The notes beneath the pieces are model-generated. The model searched no databases. It saw only the letters and a list, made by a program, of their open reading frames with translations, and was not told the origin of the DNA. Positions 26,079 through 34,415 of a DNA stretch of 64,000 nucleotides are shown here, one piece after another (within the stretch, counting starts at the first letter, position 1; every line of letters begins with the position of its first letter). The stretch is taken from contig NZ_JBITGZ010000004.1 of assembly GCF_044457565.1 (NCBI RefSeq), positions 301,530 to 365,529 of the forward strand. The letters are read 5' to 3'. The translations under genes and the position numbers were made by a program. Source of the stretch: Kitasatospora sp044457565 (lineage in GTDB: Bacteria > Actinomycetota > Actinomycetes > Streptomycetales > Streptomycetaceae).

Positions 26079-27791
26079 ATGGGCGGGGACGAGGTGCGGT
26101 CGCGGATCCCGCAGCTGCGGCTGGATGAACTGCTGGAGGAGCTTCAGGCGCGGATCGATGCGGCCCGCGGGACGAGGGACCGGGTGCACAGCCTCCTGGA
26201 GGCGGTGCTGTCGGTCGGGCGGGAGCTGGACCTGACCCAGGCGCTGCGGCGGATCGTGGAGGCCGCCGCGATCCTGGTGGACGCCCGCTACGCGGCGCTG
26301 GGGATCATCAGTCCGGACGGGGAGAGGCTGTCGCAGTTCCTGACGGTGGGCATGTCGGACGAGGAGGTGGCCGCGATCGGGTCCTATCCGACCGGCAAGG
26401 GGCTGCTGGGTGAGCTGATCAGTCACCCGGAGGCCTTGCGGCTGGGTGATCTGTCGCAGCACCAGGCTTCCTACGGATTCCCTGCCAACCATCCGCCGAT
26501 GAGGACCTTCCTCGGGGTGCCGGTCCGGGTACGGGAGAAGGTGTTCGGCAACCTCTACCTGACCGACAAGCGCGGTGGTGAGGAGTTCGACGCCGACGAC
26601 GAGTCGGTGATCGCGACGCTGGCGGTGGCGGCGGGGGTGGCGATCGACAACGCACGGCTGTACGAGGAGGCGCAGCGCCAGCAGCGCTGGCTGAGCGCGA
26701 GTGCGGAGATCACCCGCAGTCTGCTGTCGGGCAGTTCGCGGTCCCAGGTGGTGGAGCTGATCGCGCAGCGGGCGCGGGAGATCACCGGCGCGGAGCTGGC
26801 GGATGTCGTCGTGCCGGAGGGCGACGGCGAGACGCTGCGGGTGGAGCTTGCGCTCGGCGGGGACTCGGGCAGGAGGACGGGCCTGGTGGTCTCGGGGGAG
26901 GGAACGCTGTCGGGGGCGGCCTGCACGGAGGGAGCCCCCGTCACCACCGTTGATCTCGCCACTGATCCGCGCCTGACGGACGATCCGCGGCGGGCCGAGC
27001 GGCTGGGTCCGGCGGTGGCGGTGCCGCTGGGGCGGAACGCGGGGCACATGGACGCGGTGCTGCTGCTGGCCCGCCGGTCGGGGGAGGCGGTGTTCACCGA
27101 GCGGGAGATCGGTCCGCTGCTGGGCTTCGCGGACCAGGCCGCGCTGGGGTTGGAGCTGGCGGGCCGGCGCCGGGACGCCGAGCAGCTGGCGATGCTGGAG
27201 GATCGCGACCGGATCGCCCGGGATCTGCACGACCTGGCCATCCAGCGGCTGTTCGCCACCGGGATGACCCTGCAGAGCGCGGCCCGGTTCATCGAGCACC
27301 CCGGGGCGTCGGACCGGGTGTTGCGTGCGGTGGGGGATCTGGACGAGACTATCAAGATCATTCGGTCGACGATCTTCGGGCTGCGGGCGCGGGAGGAGAC
27401 GGTGGGGCAGGGGCTGCGGGCCCGGGTGGTCAAGGTGGTCGAGGAGGCGCAGGCGGCGCTGGGCTTCGCGCCTCGGCTGAGCATGGAGGGCCTGCTGGAC
27501 ACCGACGTGTCCACGGCGGTGGCGGACCACGTGGTGGCGGTCCTGGGCGAGGCCCTGAGCAATGCCGTACGGCATGCCAGGGCCGGGCGGGTCGAGGTGG
27601 TGTTGCAGGCGACGGGGACGCAGGTCGTGCTGACGGTCCAGGACGACGGCGTGGGCATCCCGAAGCAGGGCAGGCGCAGCGGTCTGCGCAACCTGGCGGA
27701 GCGCGCCGAGGGCCTGGGCGGCGCTCTGGAGCTCGCCGTCCCGCCGGGAGGTGGTGCGCGGCTGGTGTGGTCGGCTCCGCTGGGCGGCTGA
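26079..27791 (+). CDS. osdK: DosS/OsdK-type GAF-GAF sensor histidine kinase
   Basis: The ATG at 26079 follows GAGGAGG and gives 570 residues. Domain order is GAF-A (about 50-195), GAF-B (about 215-360), HisKA_3 dimerisation with phospho-acceptor His384 (IARDLHDLAIQRLFATGM) and HATPase_c (EALSNAVRHARA, DDGVGIP, SGLRNLAERAEGLGG). GAF-A contains ASYGFPANHPPMRTFLGVPVR, the region that in mycobacterial DosS/DosT holds the haem-ligating His (here probably His138), so haem-based sensing of O2, NO or CO is likely. The cognate regulator lies 560 bp downstream in convergent orientation with a PNPOx gene between them. This arrangement and the neighbouring stress proteins match the OsdKR dormancy system of S. 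coelicolor. It is cytoplasmic. Confidence 0.93.
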   Translation: MGGDEVRSRIPQLRLDELLEELQARIDAARGTRDRVHSLLEAVLSVGRELDLTQALRRIVEAAAILVDARYAALGIISPDGERLSQFLTVGMSDEEVAAIGSYPTGKGLLGELISHPEALRLGDLSQHQASYGFPANHPPMRTFLGVPVRVREKVFGNLYLTDKRGGEEFDADDESVIATLAVAAGVAIDNARLYEEAQRQQRWLSASAEITRSLLSGSSRSQVVELIAQRAREITGAELADVVVPEGDGETLRVELALGGDSGRRTGLVVSGEGTLSGAACTEGAPVTTVDLATDPRLTDDPRRAERLGPAVAVPLGRNAGHMDAVLLLARRSGEAVFTEREIGPLLGFADQAALGLELAGRRRDAEQLAMLEDRDRIARDLHDLAIQRLFATGMTLQSAARFIEHPGASDRVLRAVGDLDETIKIIRSTIFGLRAREETVGQGLRARVVKVVEEAQAALGFAPRLSMEGLLDTDVSTAVADHVVAVLGEALSNAVRHARAGRVEVVLQATGTQVVLTVQDDGVGIPKQGRRSGLRNLAERAEGLGGALELAVPPGGGARLVWSAPLGG

Positions 27792-27826
27792 GCCCGTCAC
27801 CGGCCGGCGGCGAAGGGCTCAGGGCA

Positions 27827-28240
27827 TCATGTCCGGCAGGTCTGCGCGGCCGGGAGGAGGCGTCCGGTCACCAGCTCCGGCCGGATCCGGATGGACACCT
27901 GGCCGGGGTGCCGGGACGGGGCGGGGTGGCGGAGCGGCTCCTCGGTGACGTCGGCCAGGCCGAGGACGGTGACGCTCCAGCCGCTGCCGTCCGCGGCGCT
28001 GACCTCGCCCGCCTCGAACGCCACCACGGCGCCGGACACGGCGCGGACCAGCTCGGATCCTGCGGCGGCGCGCAGCAGCACGCTGCCGTCGTCGCCGAGA
28101 CGGTAGCGGGTGGGCAGGACGGCCGGCAGGGCGCCGACCGTGTAGACGACGCGGCCGACCGATGCTCTGGCCAGCAGGTGCAGGCATTGCTTCTCGTCGA
28201 GCGGAGTGTGATCGGTCGGCGGGATCTGATCGGGCTTCAT
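27827..28240 (-). CDS. Pyridoxamine 5'-phosphate oxidase-like flavin/F420-binding protein
   Basis: The 137-residue protein (MKPDQIPPTDHTPLDEKQCLHLLARASVGRVVYTVGALPAVLPTRYRLGDDGSVLLRAA...) is a split-barrel PNPOx-like protein: LLARASVGRVVYT is the typical first strand-helix, and ELVRAVSGAVVAFEAGEV lines the cofactor site. Members bind FMN, F420 or haem and many belong to DosR-type dormancy regulons. The gene is wedged between the sensor kinase and response regulator genes. A candidate OsdR box (28277-28291) lies about 37 bp upstream of its start, so it is probably a regulon member rather than part of the phosphorelay. Confidence 0.88.
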   Translation of the reverse strand: MKPDQIPPTDHTPLDEKQCLHLLARASVGRVVYTVGALPAVLPTRYRLGDDGSVLLRAAAGSELVRAVSGAVVAFEAGEVSAADGSGWSVTVLGLADVTEEPLRHPAPSRHPGQVSIRIRPELVTGRLLPAAQTCRT

Positions 28241-28276
28241 GTCATTGATGTTCGACTAGGACGGGTTCCCGGGCGA

Positions 28277-28291
28277 GGGGCCGATGGTCCT
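28277..28291. promoter_or_regulatory. Candidate OsdR/DosR box upstream of the PNPOx gene
   Basis: GGGGCC-GAT-GGTCCT fits the island's recurring GGGMC-N4-GNCCC pattern with one deviation in the last base. It is about 37 bp upstream of the PNPOx start codon. Confidence 0.5.
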
Positions 28292-28349
28292 GGGAGCCCG
28301 TCGGGTGGTCCCGGAGCGGGTCCGCCGTGTGCGCGGGCCCCGGGCGGGT

Positions 28350-29051
28350 TCACGGGTGGAGGCGGCCGCCCGCGCGGTGGCCGGCGCCGAGGGCCTGGGT
28401 GGCGATGACGGCCGCCTGGACGCGCCGCTCGACCCCGAGTTTGGCGAGCAGACGGGAGATGTGGTTCTTGACGGTCTTCTCCGCGAGGTAGAGCCGCTCC
28501 CCGATCTGGCGGTTGGTCAGACCCTCGCCGATCAGCGCGAGGATCTCGCGTTCCCGGTCGGTGAGTTCCGGGAACGCCGGGGCCTGCGGGTCGGCGTCGC
28601 CGCGCAGCCGCGCCATCAGCCGGGTGGTGGCGCCGGGGTCGAGCATGGACTGCCCGGAGGCGACGGTGCGGACGGCGGAGACCAGGTCGGTGCCGCTGAT
28701 CTGCTTGAGGACGTACCCGGCGGCACCCGCCATGATGGAGTCCAGCAGTGCCTCCTCGTCGTCGAAGGAGGTCAGCATCAGGCAGGCGAGGCCGGGCATC
28801 CGCGAGCGCAGTTCCCGGCAGACCGTCACGCCGTCGCCGTCGGGCAGTCGCATGTCCAGCACGGCGACGTCCGGGCGCAGCGCGGGGACGCGGGCGATGG
28901 CCTGTTCGACGGTGGCGGCCTCGCCGACCACGGTGAGGTCGGGCTCGGCGTCCAGCAGGTCGTGCACGCCGCGGCGGACGACCTCGTGGTCGTCGAGGAG
29001 GAACACCTTCACGGGGGTGCTCACCCGGGCTGCCGCGCTGTCCGCCATCAC
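28350..29051 (-). CDS. osdR: DosR/OsdR-type NarL-family response regulator
   Basis: The 233-residue protein has a receiver domain (KVFLLDDHEVVRRGVHDLLDAEPDLTVVGEA) with phospho-acceptor Asp66 in VLDMRLPDGDG and conserved Lys in YVLKQISG. A C-terminal LuxR-type HTH follows (FPELTDREREILALIGEGLTNRQIGERLYLAEKTVKNHISRLLAKLGVERR). The EKTVKNHISRLLAKLG recognition helix and the length are those of M. tuberculosis DosR and S. coelicolor OsdR. It should be phosphorylated by the neighbouring DosS-like kinase under hypoxia and activate genes bearing GGGMC-N4-GNCCC palindromes. One such palindrome lies 82 bp upstream of its own start. Confidence 0.94.
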   Translation of the reverse strand: MMADSAAARVSTPVKVFLLDDHEVVRRGVHDLLDAEPDLTVVGEAATVEQAIARVPALRPDVAVLDMRLPDGDGVTVCRELRSRMPGLACLMLTSFDDEEALLDSIMAGAAGYVLKQISGTDLVSAVRTVASGQSMLDPGATTRLMARLRGDADPQAPAFPELTDREREILALIGEGLTNRQIGERLYLAEKTVKNHISRLLAKLGVERRVQAAVIATQALGAGHRAGGRLHP

Positions 29052-29132
29052 GTCTCCGTACTCGTGGACCCGCCGGGTCGGCGGGTCGGATGAAACCTGT
29101 GGGGAGTCTGACGGATGAGCGGCGGCGGCCGG

Positions 29133-29150
29133 TAGGGCCGGACGGCCCTA
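29133..29150. promoter_or_regulatory. Perfect palindrome TAGGGCC-N4-GGCCCTA upstream of the response regulator
   Basis: Seven-bp perfect arms around GGAC lie about 82 bp upstream of the response-regulator start. It is the most symmetrical copy of the island's recurring box and keeps the same 4-base spacing between GGGCC and GGCCC. Autoregulation is the obvious reading. Confidence 0.65.
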
Positions 29151-29228
29151 TTCGCGGACGGGGGAGGTGCCGCGGTGGTCGGGCGGTGCGGTGGTCCGAC
29201 GGTGTGGCGTGGGGGCGAGTAGGTGCGC

Positions 29229-29306
29229 CGCCTGCCGGCCGAACAGCCCGACGCCGGTGCCCTGTTGATCCTCACCGACGTCACACGCGTCCATACCCGC
29301 TGCGGC
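29229..29306 (+). pseudogene. Fragment of a carbamate kinase gene
   Basis: In one plus-strand frame this stretch reads AEQPDAGALLILTDVTRVHT, nearly the same as AEQLDADALLILTDVTHVFT in the intact arcC of this window (about 46580-46640). The DNA is also close, including an identical CCCTGTTGATCCTCACCGAC. Nothing else of carbamate kinase surrounds it. It is a roughly 75-bp relic of a duplicated or rearranged arcC-like gene. Confidence 0.75.
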
Positions 29307-29330
29307 GCACGACCGGCACTCCGGCCTCCG

Positions 29331-30215
29331 TCAGTCGTGCGGGACCACGGCGACCGGTGCCTTCGCGTGGTGGAGTACGGCGTGGGCGACCGGTCCGATC
29401 CGCATCCCCGCTCGGTGCGGGCGCCGGCGCCGTCCGACCACCACGAGGGCAGCGTCTGCGGACAGATCCACCAGGGCCGACGAGCCGGTGCCGACGCGGC
29501 AGTCCTCGATCAGGACCACCTCCGGGTACTTCTCGCGCCAGCCGGTCAACGCGTCCGCGAGCAGCTCGGCCTCGATCGCGCGGAACTGGTCCGCCTCGGC
29601 CTGCGGGGGTACCCAGCCGGCATACCCCCAGACCGGCGGCGGCGCCCAGCCGTGGACGGCGCGCAGCACCGCTCCGTGTCGGGAGGCCTGCTGAAAGGCG
29701 AAGTCGATGACGTCGTCGGAGGGGGAGCGGGTGTCGACGCCGAGGACGATCTCCCCTCCGGCGGGGCCGCCCGGGCGTTCGTTCCCGGTGTCACGGACGA
29801 GCACCGTTGGCACCTCGCAGCGGGCGGCGACCGCGAGGCCGACCGAGCCGATCAGCAGCCCTGTGAATCCCCCGTAGCCTCGCGAACCGAGAACCAGCAA
29901 CTCGGCCGCGCTGGCGGCTCCGGCCAATTCGTCGGCCGGGTCGCCGGCCGGGTCGCCGGTGCCGATCACCTCGGCCAGGACCTCCAGGCCGGGGTGGGAG
30001 CGTCGGACGTCCTGCTGCGCGTCCGAGAGCATGCGTAGGGTGAGGGCGCGCACATCCGTCGGCTGGGCCGGGCCCGCGTGGATGTCGTCGAGCCAGGTCT
30101 GCGCGTGGACCAGCCGCAGGCCGAGTCCCCGGCGGACGGCTTCGCCGGCCGCCCATCGGGCGGCTGCGGTGCTCTGCGGGGAGCCGTCGATACCGGCAAG
30201 CAGGTACTTGGTCAT
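29331..30215 (-). CDS. Universal stress protein, tandem UspA domains
   Basis: The 294-residue protein carries two UspA domains. The first starts MTKYLLAGIDGSPQSTAAARWAAGEA and ends with the ATP-binding motif GSRGYGGFTGLLIGSVG (G-2x-G-9x-G-S). The second starts IVLGVDTRSPSDDVIDFAFQQA and ends VVVGRRRRPHRAGMRIGPVAHAVLHHAKAPVAVVPHD, with a less canonical nucleotide motif. Double-domain Usp proteins are the most numerous members of DosR/OsdR regulons and are linked to dormancy. The gene is divergent from a second Usp gene with an OsdR-like box between them. It is cytoplasmic. Confidence 0.94.
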   Translation of the reverse strand: MTKYLLAGIDGSPQSTAAARWAAGEAVRRGLGLRLVHAQTWLDDIHAGPAQPTDVRALTLRMLSDAQQDVRRSHPGLEVLAEVIGTGDPAGDPADELAGAASAAELLVLGSRGYGGFTGLLIGSVGLAVAARCEVPTVLVRDTGNERPGGPAGGEIVLGVDTRSPSDDVIDFAFQQASRHGAVLRAVHGWAPPPVWGYAGWVPPQAEADQFRAIEAELLADALTGWREKYPEVVLIEDCRVGTGSSALVDLSADAALVVVGRRRRPHRAGMRIGPVAHAVLHHAKAPVAVVPHD

Positions 30216-30317
30216 GGGAATTGTTCTCCGGGATGTGATGGGTGAAGCCGATCGGCATGCCCCGCCAGCCTCCGCCGGCCCGGGAGGGGTGGGTAAGGGC
30301 CGGGTGGCCTCCGGACC

Positions 30318-30332
30318 AGGGCCGCAGGTCCC
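30318..30332. promoter_or_regulatory. Candidate OsdR box between divergent Usp genes
   Basis: AGGGCC-GCA-GGTCCC lies between the two Usp genes, 103 bp from one start and 178 bp from the other. The 17-base AGGGCC-N3-GGTCCCGG is repeated with one base change upstream of the phosphoketolase gene at 47238. Confidence 0.6.
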
Positions 30333-30509
30333 GGACTGCGCCGCCCGCCCTGGTACTGGGCGCGTGAACCGGAACGCCGGGGACCATCGGGGCGGCGGCG
30401 AGGCTGAACGGCCCCTGGCCCGGGCCGCGGCCACGGCCGGAGAGTGGCGAGGAGGGACGGCGGCCGCGCGAACCCGCGCCGCGGTCGCACAGGACGATGG
30501 AGGTCAGCC

Positions 30510-31370
30510 ATGAACCACTCCGTAGTGGTGGGAATCGACGGATCGGCGCAGAGCGCGGCAGCCGCCCGCTGGGCCGCGGAGGAGGCCCGTCGAAGCGGCC
30601 GGGCCCTGCGGATGGTGCACGTCGTGGACGAGGAAGGCGGCGCACTCGCACGGACGGGGCAACCGGTCGACCGGCTGCCGCGGTCCGTGACCGCGATCCG
30701 CGACCGGATCGCGGCCGTGCTGCCGGAACTGGAGATCGCCTGCGAGCGGATCCCCGGAAGCCCCGCGTACGCGCTGGCCGCAGCGGGGGAGCGGGGCGGC
30801 CTGCTCGTCCTCGGCTCCCGAGGACTGGGCGGCTTCACCGGTCTGCTCGTCGGCTCCGTCGGGCTTCGTACGGCGGCCCACGCCGGCTGCCCCGTCGTCC
30901 TGGTCCGCGACGACGCCGACGGCACGGCCGGAAGCCGGGGCGAGGTCGTGGTGGGCGTGCGGGGTGACCGGCCCTGCGACGCGGTGCTGGCCTTCGCCTT
31001 CGACCAGGCGGTCCGGCGCGGCGCGGTTCTGCGGGCGGTGGAAGCCCGGACGTCTCCCGCCGGCCCGTACGCAACACAGGCTCCGCTGGACCAGCGGTCC
31101 ATCAGGGAGTCGCTGGCGACCGCTCGGCTCGTGCACCTCCAGGACGCGCTGGGCCGCTGGCGGGAGAAGTTCCCCGAGGTCCGTACCCAGGCGGAGGTGG
31201 TGGGCCGTGGCGCGGCCGACGCGTTGCTGGAGGCTTCGCGCGGCGCGTCCCTGGTCGTGCTGGGACGGCGGGCACCCGGGCACCCCATGGCCACGCCCCG
31301 CCTGGGGGCGGTGGCCCATGCCGTGCTCCACCACGCGCACGGCCCGGTCGCGGTGGTACCGCACGACTGA
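30510..31370 (+). CDS. Universal stress protein, tandem UspA domains
   Basis: The ATG at 30510 follows GGAGG and gives 286 residues. Domain one (MNHSVVVGIDGSAQSAAAARWAAEEA to GSRGLGGFTGLLVGSVGLRTAAHAGCPVVLVRDD) has the full G-2x-G-9x-G-S ATP motif. Domain two (EVVVGVRGDRPCDAVLAFAFDQA to VLGRRAPGHPMATPRLGAVAHAVLHHAHGPVAVVPHD) has a looser one. It is clearly paralogous to the divergent Usp upstream; the C-termini are almost identical (GAVAHAVLHHA-x-x-PVAVVPHD). It probably helps survival under hypoxia as part of the same regulon. The adhE-pfl cluster follows on the same strand after 237 bp. Confidence 0.94.
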   Translation: MNHSVVVGIDGSAQSAAAARWAAEEARRSGRALRMVHVVDEEGGALARTGQPVDRLPRSVTAIRDRIAAVLPELEIACERIPGSPAYALAAAGERGGLLVLGSRGLGGFTGLLVGSVGLRTAAHAGCPVVLVRDDADGTAGSRGEVVVGVRGDRPCDAVLAFAFDQAVRRGAVLRAVEARTSPAGPYATQAPLDQRSIRESLATARLVHLQDALGRWREKFPEVRTQAEVVGRGAADALLEASRGASLVVLGRRAPGHPMATPRLGAVAHAVLHHAHGPVAVVPHD

Positions 31371-31473
31371 GAGCGACCGGCGGTGGCTGTGACGGGGATA
31401 TCGCCGGTCCGGTGACGGTCACCGCCCGCCGCACCGCCGCACCGCCGGACGGGACCAACCACCCTGCGAACGC

Positions 31474-31488
31474 GGGACCTTCGGCCCG
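31474..31488. promoter_or_regulatory. Candidate OsdR box upstream of adhE
   Basis: GGGACC-TTC-GGCCCG lies 120 bp upstream of the adhE start codon. The 14-base GGGACCTTCGGCCC is found again exactly at 46888 and, with one change, inverted at 39632. Confidence 0.6.
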
Positions 31489-31607
31489 AAGCCCTGCCCC
31501 GACCGGCAGGGCCCCCGAACGCCTCCGCGGAGGAAGGCTGTGTGCAGGGGCGCCAACGACGACCGGACGCGCCCGACCCCGGACGACGACCTGAAAGGTG
31601 GTCCACC

Positions 31608-34316
31608 ATGCCCCGCCGCCCGCAGACCGCGAGCAACGCCGGACCCGCGAGCAACGCCGGACCCGCGAGGACTCCCCTCACCGCACCCACCAGCCGGGCC
31701 ACCGCCGACCCGGCCGTGGCTGCCGCGCCCGCCGCCGTGGACCGGCTGGTCCGCGACGCGATGACCTCCCTCGGGGAGTACGCCTCGTTCACCCAGGAGC
31801 AGGTCGACCGCATCGTCCGGAAGGCGTCCCTGGCCGCGCTGGCCCGGCACACCGGACTGGCCGTGCTGGCGGTCGAGGAGACGGGACGCGGGGTGTTCGA
31901 GGACAAGGCCGTCAAGAACGTCTTCGCCTGTGAGAACGTCACCCACGTGATGGCCCGGACGAAGACGGTCGGGGTGGTGCACCGGGACGAGATCGACGGG
32001 ATCGTGGAGATCGCCGAGCCGGTCGGCGTGGTCGCAGGCATCACACCGGTGACGAACCCGACCTCCACCACGATCTTCAAGTGCCTGCTCGCGCTGAAGA
32101 CCCGCAACCCGATCGTCTTCGCCTTCCACCCCTCCGCGCAGCGCTGCTCCGCCGAGGCGGCCCGGACGGTGCGGGACGCCGCGGTGGCGGCCGGCGCACC
32201 CGCGCACTGCATCCAGTGGGTCGAGCAGCCGTCGATGGCGGCCACCGAAGCCCTGATGAACCATCCGGATGTCGCCACCATCCTCGCCACCGGCGGCAAC
32301 GCGATGGTCAAGGCCGCCTACTCGTGCGGCAAGCCCGCCCTCGGCGTCGGCGCCGGCAATGTGCCCGCGTACATCGAGAGGAGTGCCGACCTCAAGCGGG
32401 CGGTCAACGACATCGTGCTCTCCAAGTCCTTCGACAACGGCATGATCTGCGCCTCCGAGCAGGCCGTCATCCTCGATGCGGAGATCCGTGACGCGGCGAT
32501 CGCCGAGTTCCGCAGGCTGAAGGCCCACCTGGCCACGGATGAGGAGAAGGCGCTGCTGGAGCGGCATCTCTTCGGAACGGGTGACGGCACCGCGTGCGCC
32601 GGGGGGCGGCTGAACGCGGCGGTGGTGGGCCGGTCCGCCGCGCAGATCGCCGAGGCGGCCGGCTTCGAGGTGCCGGCCGGCACCTCGGTGATCCTGGTGG
32701 AGGCGGCGGGAGTGGGGCCGGCGGAGCCGCTGACCAGGGAGAAGCTCTGTCCGGTACTGGCCGTGCTGACCGCCGACTCCCGCCGGGCCGGTGTCGAACT
32801 CGCCGCCGCCATGGTGGCGTTCGACGGACTGGGGCACTCGGCCGCCGTGCACACGGAGGACGAGGCGTTCGCCGAGGAGTTCGGGCACGCGGTGAAGGCC
32901 TGCCGGATCATCTGGAACGCGCCCAGCTCCCAGGGGGGCATCGGGGACGTCTACAACGCCTTCACGCCCTCGCTCACGCTGGGCTGCGGCTCGTACGGCC
33001 ACAACTCGGTGGCCGGCAACATCTCGGCGCTGAACCTCGTCAACATCAAGCGGATCGGGCGGCGCAACACCAACATGCAGTGGTTCAAGGTCCCGCCGAA
33101 GATCTACTTCGAGCGCAACTCCGTCAAGTACCTGGCCAGTATGCCGAACGCCCACCGGATCGTCGTCGTCACCGACCGGACCATGGTCGAGATCGGCCAC
33201 CTTGAGCGGATCCGCGGCATCCTGGACCGGCGCCGGGAGCCGGTCGAGGTGCGGGTGGCCGACTTCGTCGAACCCGACCCGAGCATCGACACCGTGCGCA
33301 GGGGCGCCGAGCTGATGCGCGCCTTCCGGCCGGACACCATCATCGCGCTCGGCGGCGGCTCGCCGATGGACGCGGCCAAGGTGATGTGGCTGATGTACGA
33401 GCACCCGGAGGTGGACTTCGCCGACCTGAAGGAGAAGTTCTTCGACATCCGCAAGCGCGCCTTCACCTTCCCCGACCTCGGCGAGAAGGCCAGGCTGGTC
33501 TGCATCCCGACCACCTCGGGCACCGGCAGTGAGGTCACCCCGTTCGCGGTGATCACCGACACCACCACCGGCCAGAAGTACCCGCTCGCCGACTACGCGC
33601 TGACCCCGAGCGTGGCGATCTGCGACCCGGCGCTCACCACCCACCTGCCGCGCGCCGTCACCGCCGACACCGGATTCGACGCGCTGACCCACTGCATCGA
33701 GACCTATGTCTCGGTCTATGCCAACGACTTCACCGACGGTCTGGCCCTCCAGGGCATCCGGCTGATCTTCGAGAACCTGGAGCGGGCCGTGGCCGACGGG
33801 CCGGACGACCCCGTCGCCCGCGAGAGGATGCACAACGCCGGCACCATCGCCGGCATGGCCTTCGGTTCCGCCTTCCTCGGCGTCGTCCACGCCATGGCGC
33901 ACACCCTGGGCGGCACCTTCCACATCGCCCACGGCCGCACCAACGCCCTGCTCCTGCCGCACGTGATCCGCTACAACGGCGGGGCGCCGGCCAAGGTCAC
34001 GGGCTGGCCCAAGTACCGGAGCTACGTCGCCCCCGAGCGCTACCAGGACGTCGCCAGGATGCTCGGGCTGGCCGCCGACACCCCCGAGCAGGGCGTCGAG
34101 TCGCTGGCGTCCGCCGTCGAGGAGCTGCGCGACCGGGTGGGCATCCCCCGCTCGTTCAAGGAGGCCGGGGTCGACGAGGCCTCCTTCCTGGCGGCCCTGC
34201 CGCAGCAGGCGATGAACGCCTACGAGGACCAGTGCGCCCCGGCCAACCCCCGAATGCCGATGCTCGACGACATGCGGCAGCTGATGCGCCAGGCCTACTA
34301 CGGCCACCGGAGCTGA
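31608..34316 (+). CDS. adhE: Bifunctional acetaldehyde-CoA/alcohol dehydrogenase
   Basis: The 902-residue protein has an N-terminal CoA-acylating aldehyde dehydrogenase (about 45-480, catalytic Cys281 in FDNGMICASEQAV) and a C-terminal iron alcohol dehydrogenase (about 500-900, GGGSPMDAAKVMW, TTSGTGSEVTPFAVITD, metal-site GFDALTHCIE and HAMAHTLGGTFHIAHGRTNA). Together they turn acetyl-CoA into ethanol and re-oxidise two NADH. The first 40 residues are an Ala/Pro/Thr-rich extension containing a tandem 18-bp duplication (SNAGPA twice). The gene leads adhE-pflB-pflA, so it disposes of acetyl-CoA made by pyruvate formate-lyase. AdhE is uncommon in streptomycetes, which are regarded as obligate aerobes. 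Confidence 0.96.
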   Translation: MPRRPQTASNAGPASNAGPARTPLTAPTSRATADPAVAAAPAAVDRLVRDAMTSLGEYASFTQEQVDRIVRKASLAALARHTGLAVLAVEETGRGVFEDKAVKNVFACENVTHVMARTKTVGVVHRDEIDGIVEIAEPVGVVAGITPVTNPTSTTIFKCLLALKTRNPIVFAFHPSAQRCSAEAARTVRDAAVAAGAPAHCIQWVEQPSMAATEALMNHPDVATILATGGNAMVKAAYSCGKPALGVGAGNVPAYIERSADLKRAVNDIVLSKSFDNGMICASEQAVILDAEIRDAAIAEFRRLKAHLATDEEKALLERHLFGTGDGTACAGGRLNAAVVGRSAAQIAEAAGFEVPAGTSVILVEAAGVGPAEPLTREKLCPVLAVLTADSRRAGVELAAAMVAFDGLGHSAAVHTEDEAFAEEFGHAVKACRIIWNAPSSQGGIGDVYNAFTPSLTLGCGSYGHNSVAGNISALNLVNIKRIGRRNTNMQWFKVPPKIYFERNSVKYLASMPNAHRIVVVTDRTMVEIGHLERIRGILDRRREPVEVRVADFVEPDPSIDTVRRGAELMRAFRPDTIIALGGGSPMDAAKVMWLMYEHPEVDFADLKEKFFDIRKRAFTFPDLGEKARLVCIPTTSGTGSEVTPFAVITDTTTGQKYPLADYALTPSVAICDPALTTHLPRAVTADTGFDALTHCIETYVSVYANDFTDGLALQGIRLIFENLERAVADGPDDPVARERMHNAGTIAGMAFGSAFLGVVHAMAHTLGGTFHIAHGRTNALLLPHVIRYNGGAPAKVTGWPKYRSYVAPERYQDVARMLGLAADTPEQGVESLASAVEELRDRVGIPRSFKEAGVDEASFLAALPQQAMNAYEDQCAPANPRMPMLDDMRQLMRQAYYGHRS

Positions 34317-34324
34317 GAACCGAC

Positions 34325-34342
34325 GGTCCCGCACCCGGGACC
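34325..34342. promoter_or_regulatory. Inverted repeat GGTCCC-N6-GGGACC between adhE and pflB
   Basis: Perfect 6-bp arms built of the same half-sites as the OsdR-like boxes, but in outward order and with 6-base spacing, lie 8 bp after the adhE stop. It could be a second promoter's regulator site or a weak mRNA hairpin. Confidence 0.4.
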
Positions 34343-34415
34343 TTCCCAGGCCGTGCGGGAACCGCCGGCCGAAACCACCGCGGTGCCGAGGGGCATCGAG
34401 AGGGGAACGGCGACC

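Noticed and set aside
25233..27800. Long minus-strand open frame opposite the DosS-like kinase
   Set aside because: Shadow of the GAF/HisKA_3 gene; only its far right part overlaps a true remnant (the cupin end), which is in another frame.
30379..30393. Further OsdR-like box (GGGGACC-ATC-GGGGC)
   Set aside because: The right arm lacks the GNCCC half, so symmetry is lost; a similar imperfect string occurs at 41881. Not counted.
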